This document shows, piece after piece, positions 17,510-25,797 of a stretch of DNA of 41,169 nucleotides. The notes beneath the pieces were generated by a model. It was not told the DNA's origin, did no database searches, and saw nothing but the letters and a program-made list of their open reading frames with translations. The DNA comes from 2-12-FULL-42-15 sp964196565 (lineage in GTDB: Bacteria > Pseudomonadota > Gammaproteobacteria > Coxiellales > Coxiellaceae). Position 1 is the first letter of the stretch, and every line of letters starts with the position of its first letter. The translations under genes and the position numbers were made by a program. The stretch is from contig CAXMUH010000065.1 in NCBI GenBank assembly GCA_964196565.1, positions 1 through 41,169 on the forward strand. Direction: 5' to 3'.

Positions 17510-18884
17510 GGAAATCGCTTATCAAAAAAAAGTTAAGCAACTTGCCAATAGCATCCATGCTAGAGCAACCGCATCAAATGAAAATATTACCCTGCTAAAA
17601 GACACTTCCAACTTGTTTCGTCACCGTCAAAAAAAAAATAATCAAATTGATGCGCGTTCGTTTAACCGAGTGATTTCGGTCGATAAGGAGAATTTAATCG
17701 CTGTGGTCGAAGGCATGACCACATTTGAAGATCTGGTCAGTGAAACGCTAAAGCATGACTGCATGCCACAGGTTGTACCTGAGCTTAAGACCATCACCAT
17801 TGGCGGCGCACTGTCCGGCATCGGCATTGAATCTTCGTCATTTCGCTATGGTTTAGTCCACGAAACCATTACCCAATTTGATGTGTTATTACCAGATGGA
17901 AGCGTTAAAGATTGCAATCCTAACAATGAATATCGCGACTTGTTCTACGCCATTCCAAACTCCTATGGCACATTAGGCTACGTATTAAAAGTTACGGTTC
18001 GGCTAATCCCAATTAAAAAATATGTAAAATTAAAATATCAACATTTTTCTGATCCAGATAAATTTATTGCAACGCTTAATGATGTTTGCCTTAAAAATCG
18101 CAAACAGGGCGATATTGCTTTCATCGAGGGCGTAGTATTTAATAAAGATCATATGGTCATTTCAAGCGGCCAATGGTCAGATCAGGCGCATGAGGTCAGC
18201 AATTATAAATTTATGAATATCTATTTTCGCGCAATTGAAAAGCGTAATGAGGATTATCTCACTGCCGAAGATTTTATTTGGCGTTGGGACACGGATTGGT
18301 TTTGGTGCTCAAAAGTATTTAAATTGCAAAATCCAGTGGTGCGCTTTTTGCTGGGTAAATGGATGTTGAAGTCTCGAGTGTATTCCAAATTAATGCGCCT
18401 AACTAAAAAAAATAAAATCCTAAACTGGCTTTCAGCAAAATTTGAAAAGCCATCAGAATCTGTTATTCAAGATGTTACTATCCCGATCGATAATGCGCGG
18501 ACGTTTTTAGATTTCTTTCAAGAAAATATTGGTATTCGACCGTTTTGGATTTGCCCTATCCATCCAGCTGATGAAAATGCGCATTTTAGTTTATTTAAAA
18601 TGAAACCAAACCAATTGTATTTAAACTTTGGATTTTGGGATATTGTACCAAGTCCTCACCAGGACGGTTATTTCAATCGTTTGATTGAACGCAAAGTTGA
18701 AGAGTTAGGCGGTAATAAGTCACTTTATTCTAATGCTTTTTACACCGCGGATGAATTCTGGGAAATTTATGATAAACCACTTTATGATAATATTAAAAAT
18801 AAATACGACCCAGAAAATAGTTTAAGTAATCTATACAGTAAATGCGTTGAAAAAACAAATGGCAAAAATCAGCAGATCATGTAA
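17487..18884 (+). CDS. FAD-binding oxidoreductase partnered with cfa
   Basis: 465 residues of the FAD/FMN-linked oxidoreductase family (PCMH-type, DHCR24/TmsA-like). The FAD-binding half covers about residues 50-180: VISVDKENLIAVVEGMTTFE, VVPELKTITIGGALSGIGIE, FRYGLVHETI, and YGTLGYVLKVTVRLIP. The C-terminal half carries the substrate domain. Its ATG lies inside the end of cfa, with AAAGG eight bases upstream, so the two genes are translationally coupled. In actinobacteria and some gammaproteobacteria a cfa-like methyltransferase and such an oxidoreductase together methylate oleate and reduce the 10-methylene product to 10-methylstearate. The same job is plausible here but unproven. Nothing indicates a membrane anchor. 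Confidence 0.82.
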   Translation: MVTAASAKEIAYQKKVKQLANSIHARATASNENITLLKDTSNLFRHRQKKNNQIDARSFNRVISVDKENLIAVVEGMTTFEDLVSETLKHDCMPQVVPELKTITIGGALSGIGIESSSFRYGLVHETITQFDVLLPDGSVKDCNPNNEYRDLFYAIPNSYGTLGYVLKVTVRLIPIKKYVKLKYQHFSDPDKFIATLNDVCLKNRKQGDIAFIEGVVFNKDHMVISSGQWSDQAHEVSNYKFMNIYFRAIEKRNEDYLTAEDFIWRWDTDWFWCSKVFKLQNPVVRFLLGKWMLKSRVYSKLMRLTKKNKILNWLSAKFEKPSESVIQDVTIPIDNARTFLDFFQENIGIRPFWICPIHPADENAHFSLFKMKPNQLYLNFGFWDIVPSPHQDGYFNRLIERKVEELGGNKSLYSNAFYTADEFWEIYDKPLYDNIKNKYDPENSLSNLYSKCVEKTNGKNQQIM

Positions 18885-18963
18885 TTAGCTGAGCCAGTAA
18901 ACTGTCCTTATTACGACCCCGTTTCAATCGACGAGTATGGATTTGAGACCTTCGAGTTATGTC

Positions 18964-18982
18964 AGCCCGGAGGTGGCGGGCT
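18964..18982. other. Hairpin between convergent genes
   Basis: AGCCCG (18964-18969) and CGGGCT (18977-18982) form a short GC-rich stem in the 111-base gap between the converging oxidoreductase and 755-residue protein genes. No T-run on either strand, so terminator function is uncertain. Confidence 0.4.
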
Positions 18983-18995
18983 TGGAACCTAACCA

Positions 18996-21263
18996 CTACC
19001 GCGGATAATCTATTGGATCAACCATAGGCGCGTCTGATTCTTTTTGAAGAGCACTCTCTTTCATATTCACAGAAGGTGGTACTTGAGGAAATAATCCACT
19101 GGAATATGCGGGACTCGTCGGTGGTTGGCCGCCATACGTTGAACCAAACGTGGGTAAAGTATTAGGCTGAGGTATAGATAGCTCAGCAGGCAAAGGTGTG
19201 ATGCACTGATCTCCTCGCAATGGCGTTTGCGAAACATCATGCGCCTGCTCATCGCCGTCTCGCGAAATCGCATTAGAAGGTTCACCAAATCGTAGGTTAC
19301 GACGGTGTTTCACATCAACCACAGCCTTCGGTGAACCTGGTTTTAATCGCTTGGATGGTGACCCCTTTGTCTCTGCTTCCACATTTTGAACTCCCGCCGC
19401 CCGGCTAAGCAGAGCCGAAAGTTGTGATAACCCAGGAGACTTAGCTAAATCTGCAGCTGCAGCTGCAGCTCCGGCGCGCGGCGGTGTGCTCGGGGGTGTA
19501 GGCAAATAATCTTGGACCTTCCGCTTTAATGGTGAGCTCTTATGACCTTCCGACTGCTTTTGATCAACAGTACGAGGCCTAACCGGCGAAGCTGGTGAAG
19601 TTCTAGAAGGTGGTGCGTACTGATCAATAAAGGCTTGTTTATCAGCATATGACTGTTTATCAGCACATGACGTTGCGGGTTGAAGACGGGGACGACCGGC
19701 TAAATCTTCAGGGCTGTACCCTGACTCGAGGGCACGCAACATTGATTCTGCTTCAGGAAAAACTTCACTATTGCAGCTGCTCGATCTTAACACTTCACGT
19801 AATTTGTCAGCATTGCCTAGCATGCTTTTATAAAGTTTCACTTCAGCGGCCCAGTTTTTGTCAAAGCGCTCAACGAGACCTCTTATCGTTAATGCGGCTC
19901 CGCTGCCAACGTACTCTGCAAATACTACTTTAAGTTTAAGTATATTATTTCGCACTTCGCGCACCTGCAAGTCGGATAAAATTTTTCCTTTCCCTGCGAT
20001 ACGTTCATTTACATCGTCACGATGCATTAATTGCAATTTAACGCCATTTGAAATATGTTCTACACCTTCTTCAGTATCGTCATCACCAGAATCAGTCATG
20101 CCGCCATTCATCTTATCTAACTGCTGATGAATTTCCGTCTCCTGAGCTGGCGTTAATAATGCAAAATGATGCTGTTGCGAACTTAAGTAAAGCAAGATAT
20201 CATCGACTCTCTGCACCCATTGATCAATTAAATGGCCAAAAGAGTTCCAATCAGCGGGCAATGGTGTAATCGAACGTTTGTTTAATGCGGTTTCTCTCAG
20301 CAACGACATAAAAGGTAGATGTACCTTTGGAAAATGCATGGAGTTCTTTGCACCCACGCTGGATAAAAAATCTTCGGCATCAGCTAATATATGTCCGGCA
20401 AATAAAGCATCTGCTTTAATATCACGCATATTAAAAATCAAACACATCGTGGTCATTAATAGCAAGTGATATGGCTGCCCTGGGGAGGAATCGGGGTTAT
20501 CTGAATTCAGTGGTGATGCTGCTAACGCAGGTTGTAGATTTCCAAAGAGTAATTGCGGATTTTGAGTAGTAAAATTCATCTGAACTTTAGCTTCGAGCTT
20601 ACCTGTGGCGTCAAAAAGTAACTCGAAATCTCTTGGATCAGTCTGCTGCTCTTGCGGCGTTAAAGGCACCTCGGAAAGATTTAGCACGACGGGTCGCACC
20701 TCAACAAACGGGTTATACTCTTTTGGAAATGAATCTTGATCTTCATCTTGATCTTCATCTTGATTTTGATCTTGAGCAAGATTTTGCAAATACTGAATGA
20801 AACCATGTAACAAACTATCGAGTGAAAAACGCATCTGGCCCGGTTTAAAATAAGCCTTAGCTTTATCATCGCGTGTGGCAAACATCGCCGCTTTAATCAA
20901 TGTCTTATTCCAGGCTCCGACGGTCGAGACAAACCGCCAACTTCCAGCTCTCGACATAACCTGTCGCTTAAGGTCATCTAAAGGCAGATGACTAAAAAGC
21001 TGTTGCTCAACGCCCGCGGTATAATCCGCGCCTAACTGCTGTTTAACCCGATTTTTTATATCTTCAAGCAGATGAAGCTTTTCAACCGCCAGCAACTTTG
21101 GGTTGTTTATAATCATCTGATTTAACGCAAATATTTTCATAAGTTTAAATTGAAATTGATGCGACCCAATGAGCAACTCGTCTAAGTGCTTGATATAACT
21201 CTCTTTGATTTGCCTCACTACCTGCCTCTCGGGGATGATTATTTCTAGGGCAAATAATACCAT
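18996..21263 (-). CDS. Unknown large protein with disordered tail bearing NLS-like and proline-directed motifs; effector candidate
   Basis: 755 residues, no recognised domain. The first about 540 residues look mostly helical, with an acidic low-complexity patch (QNQDEDQDEDQDS, about 165-178). From about 550 on the protein is rich in Pro, Ser, Ala and charged residues and looks disordered. This tail has basic clusters PLKRKV (about 578-583) and SKRLKPG (about 637-643), a run of six Ala, and five Ser/Thr-Pro-x-Lys/Arg motifs (SPVR, SPLK, TPPR, SPSK, TPLR). Such motifs are typical of eukaryotic nuclear proteins phosphorylated by CDK-like kinases. No signal peptide. The ATG at 21263 has no clear ribosome binding site; a GTG at 21218 preceded by a purine-rich GAGAGGCAGG is a good alternative. 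It lies downstream of miaA, where hfq is often found. Calling it an effector is inference. Confidence 0.7.
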   Translation of the reverse strand: MVLFALEIIIPERQVVRQIKESYIKHLDELLIGSHQFQFKLMKIFALNQMIINNPKLLAVEKLHLLEDIKNRVKQQLGADYTAGVEQQLFSHLPLDDLKRQVMSRAGSWRFVSTVGAWNKTLIKAAMFATRDDKAKAYFKPGQMRFSLDSLLHGFIQYLQNLAQDQNQDEDQDEDQDSFPKEYNPFVEVRPVVLNLSEVPLTPQEQQTDPRDFELLFDATGKLEAKVQMNFTTQNPQLLFGNLQPALAASPLNSDNPDSSPGQPYHLLLMTTMCLIFNMRDIKADALFAGHILADAEDFLSSVGAKNSMHFPKVHLPFMSLLRETALNKRSITPLPADWNSFGHLIDQWVQRVDDILLYLSSQQHHFALLTPAQETEIHQQLDKMNGGMTDSGDDDTEEGVEHISNGVKLQLMHRDDVNERIAGKGKILSDLQVREVRNNILKLKVVFAEYVGSGAALTIRGLVERFDKNWAAEVKLYKSMLGNADKLREVLRSSSCNSEVFPEAESMLRALESGYSPEDLAGRPRLQPATSCADKQSYADKQAFIDQYAPPSRTSPASPVRPRTVDQKQSEGHKSSPLKRKVQDYLPTPPSTPPRAGAAAAAADLAKSPGLSQLSALLSRAAGVQNVEAETKGSPSKRLKPGSPKAVVDVKHRRNLRFGEPSNAISRDGDEQAHDVSQTPLRGDQCITPLPAELSIPQPNTLPTFGSTYGGQPPTSPAYSSGLFPQVPPSVNMKESALQKESDAPMVDPIDYPR

Positions 21264-21308
21264 GGGGTTATTAAGGAAATATTAAGGCAGGTGGTTAATT
21301 CGTATTGG

Positions 21309-22241
21309 TCACTTATTTCTTAAATAGCTGCAGACATCATCATTTACATCCGCCTTATCACTATAAAATATTTTTGCGCGAGGCCAGCGCCGCAGCCAGG
21401 TATATTGTCGTTTGGCAAATTGACGCGTTGCAAAGATGGCACGATCGCGCATTTCGTTTTTATCATATTCGTTATTTAAATAGCACCAAACCTGACGGTA
21501 ATTTACCATTCGCATCGATGCTGTCGACTGATTTAAATCATCCCGCTGAAACAATGCATTAACTTCATCAATCAAGCCCTGCTCTAACATTTTATCGAAA
21601 CGCTGTTCAATGCGTTGATGCACAATACTACGATCAGATGGCGTTAAAATAATATTGATTATTTCAAACGGTAAATCATTCCATTGTTGCTGGCTTTGTA
21701 ATTCCGTCATGGTCTGTCCGCTTGACCGATATAATTCCAACGCCCGAGAAATGCGCTGAGTATCATTATAATGAATTACCTTTGCAGCCTCTGGGTCAAT
21801 TTTAGCAAGACGTTTATGCATCACAGCCCAGCCTACTGTCTCAGCTTCAAGATTAATTTCATCTCGAATAATAAGATCTGCCGCTGGAAATTCACTAAAG
21901 CCTTTTTGCAATAAATTAAAATACAACATGGTTCCGCCAACCAATAAAGGAATGCGATTATTAGCAAAAATACTGTTAATTTCGCGCATCGCATCTTGGC
22001 AAAATTGACCGGCAGAATAATTTTGCGCGGGATCACAAAGATCAATTAAACGATGTGGGGCTTGGCTTAACTCGGCTTTTGAAGGCTTAGCAGTACCAAT
22101 GTCCATGCCTTTATAAACCATCGCGGAATCACAACTGATGATATCAAAGGGATAAGTTTTAGATAAATTGATCGCAAGATCGGTTTTACCACTGGCTGTG
22201 GGACCCATAATGCAGACGATTTTTTGTTTATTATCAACCAA
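21309..22241 (-). CDS. miaA: tRNA dimethylallyltransferase MiaA
   Basis: Transfers a dimethylallyl group to A37 of tRNAs reading codons that start with U. 310 residues, full length. Visible: P-loop GPTASGKTDLA (about 13-23), DSAMVYKGMDIGTAKP (about 38-53), HRLIDLCDP, LVGGTMLYFNLLQKG, RISRALE, and the C-terminal FATRQFAKRQYTWLRR. It starts with TTG at 22241, supported by GAAGGTG about eight bases upstream; no ATG lies close by. It follows mutL by 65 bases, the conserved mutL-miaA order. The usual next gene, hfq, is missing; the unknown 755-residue protein gene follows instead. Confidence 0.96.
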   Translation of the reverse strand: MVDNKQKIVCIMGPTASGKTDLAINLSKTYPFDIISCDSAMVYKGMDIGTAKPSKAELSQAPHRLIDLCDPAQNYSAGQFCQDAMREINSIFANNRIPLLVGGTMLYFNLLQKGFSEFPAADLIIRDEINLEAETVGWAVMHKRLAKIDPEAAKVIHYNDTQRISRALELYRSSGQTMTELQSQQQWNDLPFEIINIILTPSDRSIVHQRIEQRFDKMLEQGLIDEVNALFQRDDLNQSTASMRMVNYRQVWCYLNNEYDKNEMRDRAIFATRQFAKRQYTWLRRWPRAKIFYSDKADVNDDVCSYLRNK

Positions 22242-22306
22242 TTAGACACACCTTCACATCCTAGTTAATGTTGATTATAACGAATATGACCCATAAAAGA
22301 AATCGA

Positions 22307-24082
22307 CTATTGACCTCGCAGAAAGAACTTATCCAGCTCTGGTAGACTCATTTTCGTGGTTGTCGGACGTCCATGATTGCACTGCCCACTGTGTTGTGTA
22401 TTTTCCATTTGCCGCAATAATGCATTCATCTCGGTAATACTTAAACGATGATGCGCCCTCACCGCTGCATGACAAGCAATAGTTGAAAGCGTTTCATTAG
22501 CTTTTTCTTCGACTCGCTGTGACCCACCTTCTGCAATCCAATCCGCCAATACATCATGAATAAGCTCATCCAGTTTGGTTTCTTTAATCAAAACCGGCAC
22601 CGATCTCACCGCAATCGATTGTTCGCCGACCACATCCATTTCAATACCCAGACGTTGCAGCTTGCCAACACCTTCATGCCAAACACGCATTTCATCACGG
22701 CTCAGCTCTATCACAATCGGAACTAACAGTGTTTGAGTTCTAATTCGATTTTGTTTTCTTTGTTGTTTTAAATTTTCATAAATAATACGCTCATGTGCTG
22801 CATGCATATCAACAATAACTAAGCCCTGTTTATTTTGCGCTAAAATATAAATATCATGCAATTGTGCTAAAGCGTGTCCTAATGGGTAATCTGTATTATC
22901 TGTTTGTTGTGACGCGTCAACTTCGAGCGGTTGATACAACTCAGAAACTGCTGACATTTGTTCTTTAACAGCAAAAGGCATTGCGGTTTGTGATGCAGGG
23001 GATTTCAAACTGTAATGGGTTGCACCTTGAGATATGGGTTCGGGCAGAGGTGTCGTCACTGGCGACGGCTCATTTGTCATCTTCGGCTTAACTTCGGCAA
23101 GCGCTTCTTTTATCGCGCGACTGACAAAATCATGCACCAAACGTCCATCACGAAATCGGACTTCACTTTTACTTGGATGCACATTGACATCAACCATCTG
23201 CGGGTCAACTTCTAAAAACAATACATAGACGGGATGACGCCCGTTAAACATGACATCATGATAAGCTTGGCGAACTGCATGCGATAATAATTTATCGCGA
23301 ACAAAACGACCGTTAATATAAAAATATTGCATATCGGTTTGGCTACGATTAAAGGTTGGTTCTGCAATCCAGCCCTTTAACTGCATTCCAGCCGCATTAA
23401 ATTCGATTGATAATGCATGTTGTAAAAAAGCTTTTCCCAATATCAAACCCAGGCGACGCTCTTTCGCTTCAATTGTGTTCGCAGAACTTGTGTTTAGAAT
23501 CAGTTTATTATTATGAGTTAATTCAAAACCCACGTCAAAACGGCTTAATGCCAATCGACTGACCATGGTTTCAATATGATTAAACTCGGTGCGCCCCGTT
23601 TTTAAAAATTTACGCCGTGCAGGGGTATTATAAAATATATTTCGAACCTCGATTGTCGTACCCAGAGGATGAGGACAAGGCGAAGGTTTTTTAATTTCAC
23701 CACCCTCTGCTCTAACCTGGCTGCCAGAAACTTGGTCTTTAATGCATGCGCTTATTTTCATTCGAGAAACCGAAGCAATACTCGCTAACGCTTCACCGCG
23801 AAAACCAAGGCTGGCAACTTTTTCCAAATCTTCAAGCGTGGTAATTTTACTGGTCGCGTGTGGCGACAAAGCTAAAACTAAATCATCGGCATGAATACCA
23901 CGACCATTGTCACGAACGCGGATTAAATCAAGCCCGCCCTGATCGATATCCAAACAAATACGCGATGAGCCAGCGTCTAAACTATTCTCAACCAGCTCTT
24001 TAACAACTGAACATGGCCGCTCAACAACTTCGCCAGCAGCAATTTGATTGGTTAAGTGTCTATCTAAAACATGAATATCCAT
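22307..24082 (-). CDS. mutL: DNA mismatch repair protein MutL, endonuclease type
   Basis: Matchmaker of mismatch repair, 591 residues. The GHKL ATPase motifs are present: VENSLDAGS (about 31-39), RDNGRGIHADD (about 57-67), TSKI and GFRGEALASIASV (about 93-105). The C-terminal dimer domain carries DMHAAHERIIYE (about 425-436), the DQHA-type endonuclease motif, together with ACHAAVRAHH and QCNHGRPT, the matching metal-site motifs. E. coli MutL lacks these and depends on MutH, so this organism probably nicks DNA with MutL itself and has methyl-independent repair. The ATG at 24082 has a GGGGGTAG ribosome binding site about five bases upstream. First gene of mutL-miaA. Confidence 0.97.
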   Translation of the reverse strand: MDIHVLDRHLTNQIAAGEVVERPCSVVKELVENSLDAGSSRICLDIDQGGLDLIRVRDNGRGIHADDLVLALSPHATSKITTLEDLEKVASLGFRGEALASIASVSRMKISACIKDQVSGSQVRAEGGEIKKPSPCPHPLGTTIEVRNIFYNTPARRKFLKTGRTEFNHIETMVSRLALSRFDVGFELTHNNKLILNTSSANTIEAKERRLGLILGKAFLQHALSIEFNAAGMQLKGWIAEPTFNRSQTDMQYFYINGRFVRDKLLSHAVRQAYHDVMFNGRHPVYVLFLEVDPQMVDVNVHPSKSEVRFRDGRLVHDFVSRAIKEALAEVKPKMTNEPSPVTTPLPEPISQGATHYSLKSPASQTAMPFAVKEQMSAVSELYQPLEVDASQQTDNTDYPLGHALAQLHDIYILAQNKQGLVIVDMHAAHERIIYENLKQQRKQNRIRTQTLLVPIVIELSRDEMRVWHEGVGKLQRLGIEMDVVGEQSIAVRSVPVLIKETKLDELIHDVLADWIAEGGSQRVEEKANETLSTIACHAAVRAHHRLSITEMNALLRQMENTQHSGQCNHGRPTTTKMSLPELDKFFLRGQ

Positions 24083-24150
24083 AATCTACCCCCACCCAAT
24101 GGTAGCCACTTGAATCCCTCATGTAAAGCAGCATATAATTTAACAGATGC

Positions 24151-24328
24151 TCTATACTCGGCACACTATAAAAGTAGGTGTTTCAGACACTGAGCCTGTC
24201 GTCCCGGGTCATAGGTAACCCGGGACCCAGTTCAACATAATTTGCTGGATCCCGGATATTTGGCTGCACCAAATTCCGGGATGACGCTGCACAAACAACG
24301 CCTAAAACTAAACAGCGCCGAGTATAGA
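24151..24328. mobile_element. MITE-like element, 178 bp
   Basis: Most of the roughly 300-base gap between mutL and the next gene. The ends are exact 12-bp inverted repeats, TCTATACTCGGC (24151-24162) and GCCGAGTATAGA (24317-24328), with weaker inverted similarity running about 20 bases further in. Inside are two strong hairpins: GTCCCGGGT/ACCCGGGAC (24201-24226) and a nested ATCCCGG...CCGGGAT with ATTTGG/CCAAAT inside (24249-24282). No coding capacity. The ends suggest a non-autonomous transposable element that carries REP-like palindromes. No convincing target duplication was seen. Confidence 0.65.
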
Positions 24329-24383
24329 TGTCATAAAACTGTAATAAGTGCACAATAATATCAGTATTAAATTAATAACAATA

Positions 24384-25574
24384 ATGAAGATGCGCTTGAG
24401 AAACATTAAGGAAAAATTAAATAATTCCGGGTTGGTTTTAGCCGATTCGATTTTAGATGGAACCTATCTCGCCGCGAGTATGGTGACCTACACCGCTAGC
24501 TGTATGACTTCAGATTTGCAATCGGCAAGATCTCTGGAGCAATCTTTCTATGCGACAAATGATATTCCAGTGGCGTTGCTTGAAATCCTTTTATTTAGCG
24601 CTTATTCGATTATTGCTAGCCATTATGCGAATAAAGATCAACAAAAAATGCATTGGCTTTTGCTAGCAACGGTTTTATCTTGGCCTTATTTTCGTGATTT
24701 TATTAGCGGAATGAAAAATGGTCGTCACGCAGTTGTTGATGCGGGTTTTCTGATTCAACATGGCGCGCATCATTTGATTTATTCACTTACCAATCCCGTT
24801 GGCATTGTTATCGGCGTGTTGCTGGCGTTTAATTTAGTTTGGTATCGAAGAATGAATAATAATCGGAACCTAGCAATTCAGTACAATCACATTTTAACAA
24901 AAACGATTACTTCATATGACGAAATTAAACGACACAGCACTTGCCAAAAATCACTAAATTATATCTCATCGGGTTTTGATGGTTTAACCGATGGCATGTA
25001 TTTGTTTGGTTGCCTATTTCTTTTAATCGGTTTGGGCGTTAGTACTTTAAGCGCCGGAGCACCTTTAATTGCAGCCATTATCGTCATTAGTATTATTACA
25101 ATTTCATCGTTTATTAGCAAAATGCACAATGAATATGAGGCGCAAAAAGAATTAACCTGTTCAGAGTTGCAATGTGAAATTGCTTTATTAGAACAACAAC
25201 CAAAATCTACAAAGCAATTAACAGAAAAGCAACTTGAATTACAGCAGTTATCAAATCCAATTAAAACCTCGGATCTTTCCTTTATCGGAAAATCCATGTT
25301 CTTTGTAGGACGCGCAACTCTATCAGGTGCTAAAAATGCAACTGCCGCAATTAAATCAATCCAGGCGTTTATCTCAAATGCACTCACCTGCATGATCCTA
25401 GGTGTCGTGGGCATTGTTTGCAGTGTGTTCTACTCAATCTATCTCGCTATAAAAACAGCGTGTCGGCAACTTGCCAAAATCCCTCCAGCGCAGCCTGGGA
25501 CTCTGTTTGCTCAGCCTTCAGATCAGCCGGAGCAAAGAGATGAGCAGCATTATCTACGTAATGTATTTGTGTAA
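24384..25574 (+). CDS. Unknown multi-pass membrane protein
   Basis: About 396 residues from the ATG at 24384; the frame is open to a GTG at 24348, an ATG also lies at 24390, and none has a clear ribosome binding site. Not recognised. Hydrophobic segments: DIPVALLEILLFSAYSIIAS, MHWLLLATVLSWPYF, NPVGIVIGVLLAFNLVWY, a double segment MYLFGCLFLLIGLG ... PLIAAIIVISIITISSFI, and a late LTCMILGVVGIVCSVFYSIY. Between them is a coiled-coil-like Gln/Glu/Leu-rich stretch (EKQLELQQLS), and the tail is hydrophilic and Gln/Pro-rich. Such alternating membrane and coiled-coil layout is common in Legionella/Coxiella secreted membrane proteins, but this is only a resemblance. It directly follows the MITE-like element. 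Confidence 0.7.
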   Translation: MKMRLRNIKEKLNNSGLVLADSILDGTYLAASMVTYTASCMTSDLQSARSLEQSFYATNDIPVALLEILLFSAYSIIASHYANKDQQKMHWLLLATVLSWPYFRDFISGMKNGRHAVVDAGFLIQHGAHHLIYSLTNPVGIVIGVLLAFNLVWYRRMNNNRNLAIQYNHILTKTITSYDEIKRHSTCQKSLNYISSGFDGLTDGMYLFGCLFLLIGLGVSTLSAGAPLIAAIIVISIITISSFISKMHNEYEAQKELTCSELQCEIALLEQQPKSTKQLTEKQLELQQLSNPIKTSDLSFIGKSMFFVGRATLSGAKNATAAIKSIQAFISNALTCMILGVVGIVCSVFYSIYLAIKTACRQLAKIPPAQPGTLFAQPSDQPEQRDEQHYLRNVFV

Positions 25575-25589
25575 GCAAAATTTCTTTAT

Positions 25590-25613
25590 GCAGTAGGCGC
25601 TAAAAACTACTGC
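25590..25613 (+). other. Hairpin after the membrane protein gene
   Basis: GCAGTAG (25590-25596) and CTACTGC (25607-25613) form an exact 7-bp stem 15 bases after the stop. No T-run follows, so it is at best a weak terminator. Confidence 0.4.
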
Positions 25614-25658
25614 AGTATAGTTACACCGCATTATAATTAAAGCAGCCTCAAAAAAAAA

Positions 25659-25713
25659 TAAAATGGCCTTCACCCAAAGAGTTGGCATCCCAGCGGATTG
25701 TTGTGCTGTGCAG
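25659..25713 (+). repeat. Diverged copy of the trp promoter region
   Basis: Resembles 27079-27135, the stop codon of the following gene plus the trpE promoter. Shared blocks include TAAAA, GCCTTCAC, CATCC and GGATTGTTGT, with one 2-base length difference; identity is roughly 75-80 percent by eye. The promoter boxes here are degraded (TTGGCA, 16-base spacer, TGCTGT) and the operator-like palindrome is absent. The two copies bracket the gene at 25798-27081. Confidence 0.6.
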
Positions 25714-25771
25714 CCAGATTCGACGCAAAGAATTGTCAGAATAGTTTAAGAAATACTTAAGGTTTTGCCTG

Positions 25772-25777
25772 TATAAT
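25772..25777 (+). promoter_or_regulatory. -10 box for the gene at 25798
   Basis: A perfect TATAAT 20 bases before the ATG at 25798. No good -35 lies at 16-18 bases. The short distance would give a very short leader. Confidence 0.4.
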
Positions 25778-25797
25778 CTCTACTATAGTAATTTTTA

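Noticed and set aside
20735..20775. Short tandem repeat of GATCTTCATCTT type as minisatellite or CRISPR
   Set aside because: It is in frame and simply encodes the acidic DEDQDEDQD patch of the 755-residue protein; no spacers.
24083..24383. Insertion sequence with transposase
   Set aside because: The element between the inverted ends is only 178 bases with no coding frame; at most a non-autonomous MITE.
24959..25414. A 151-codon open frame antisense to the membrane protein gene
   Set aside because: It is the complement of a coding frame with hydrophobic segments; no start signals, Cys-rich artefact composition.
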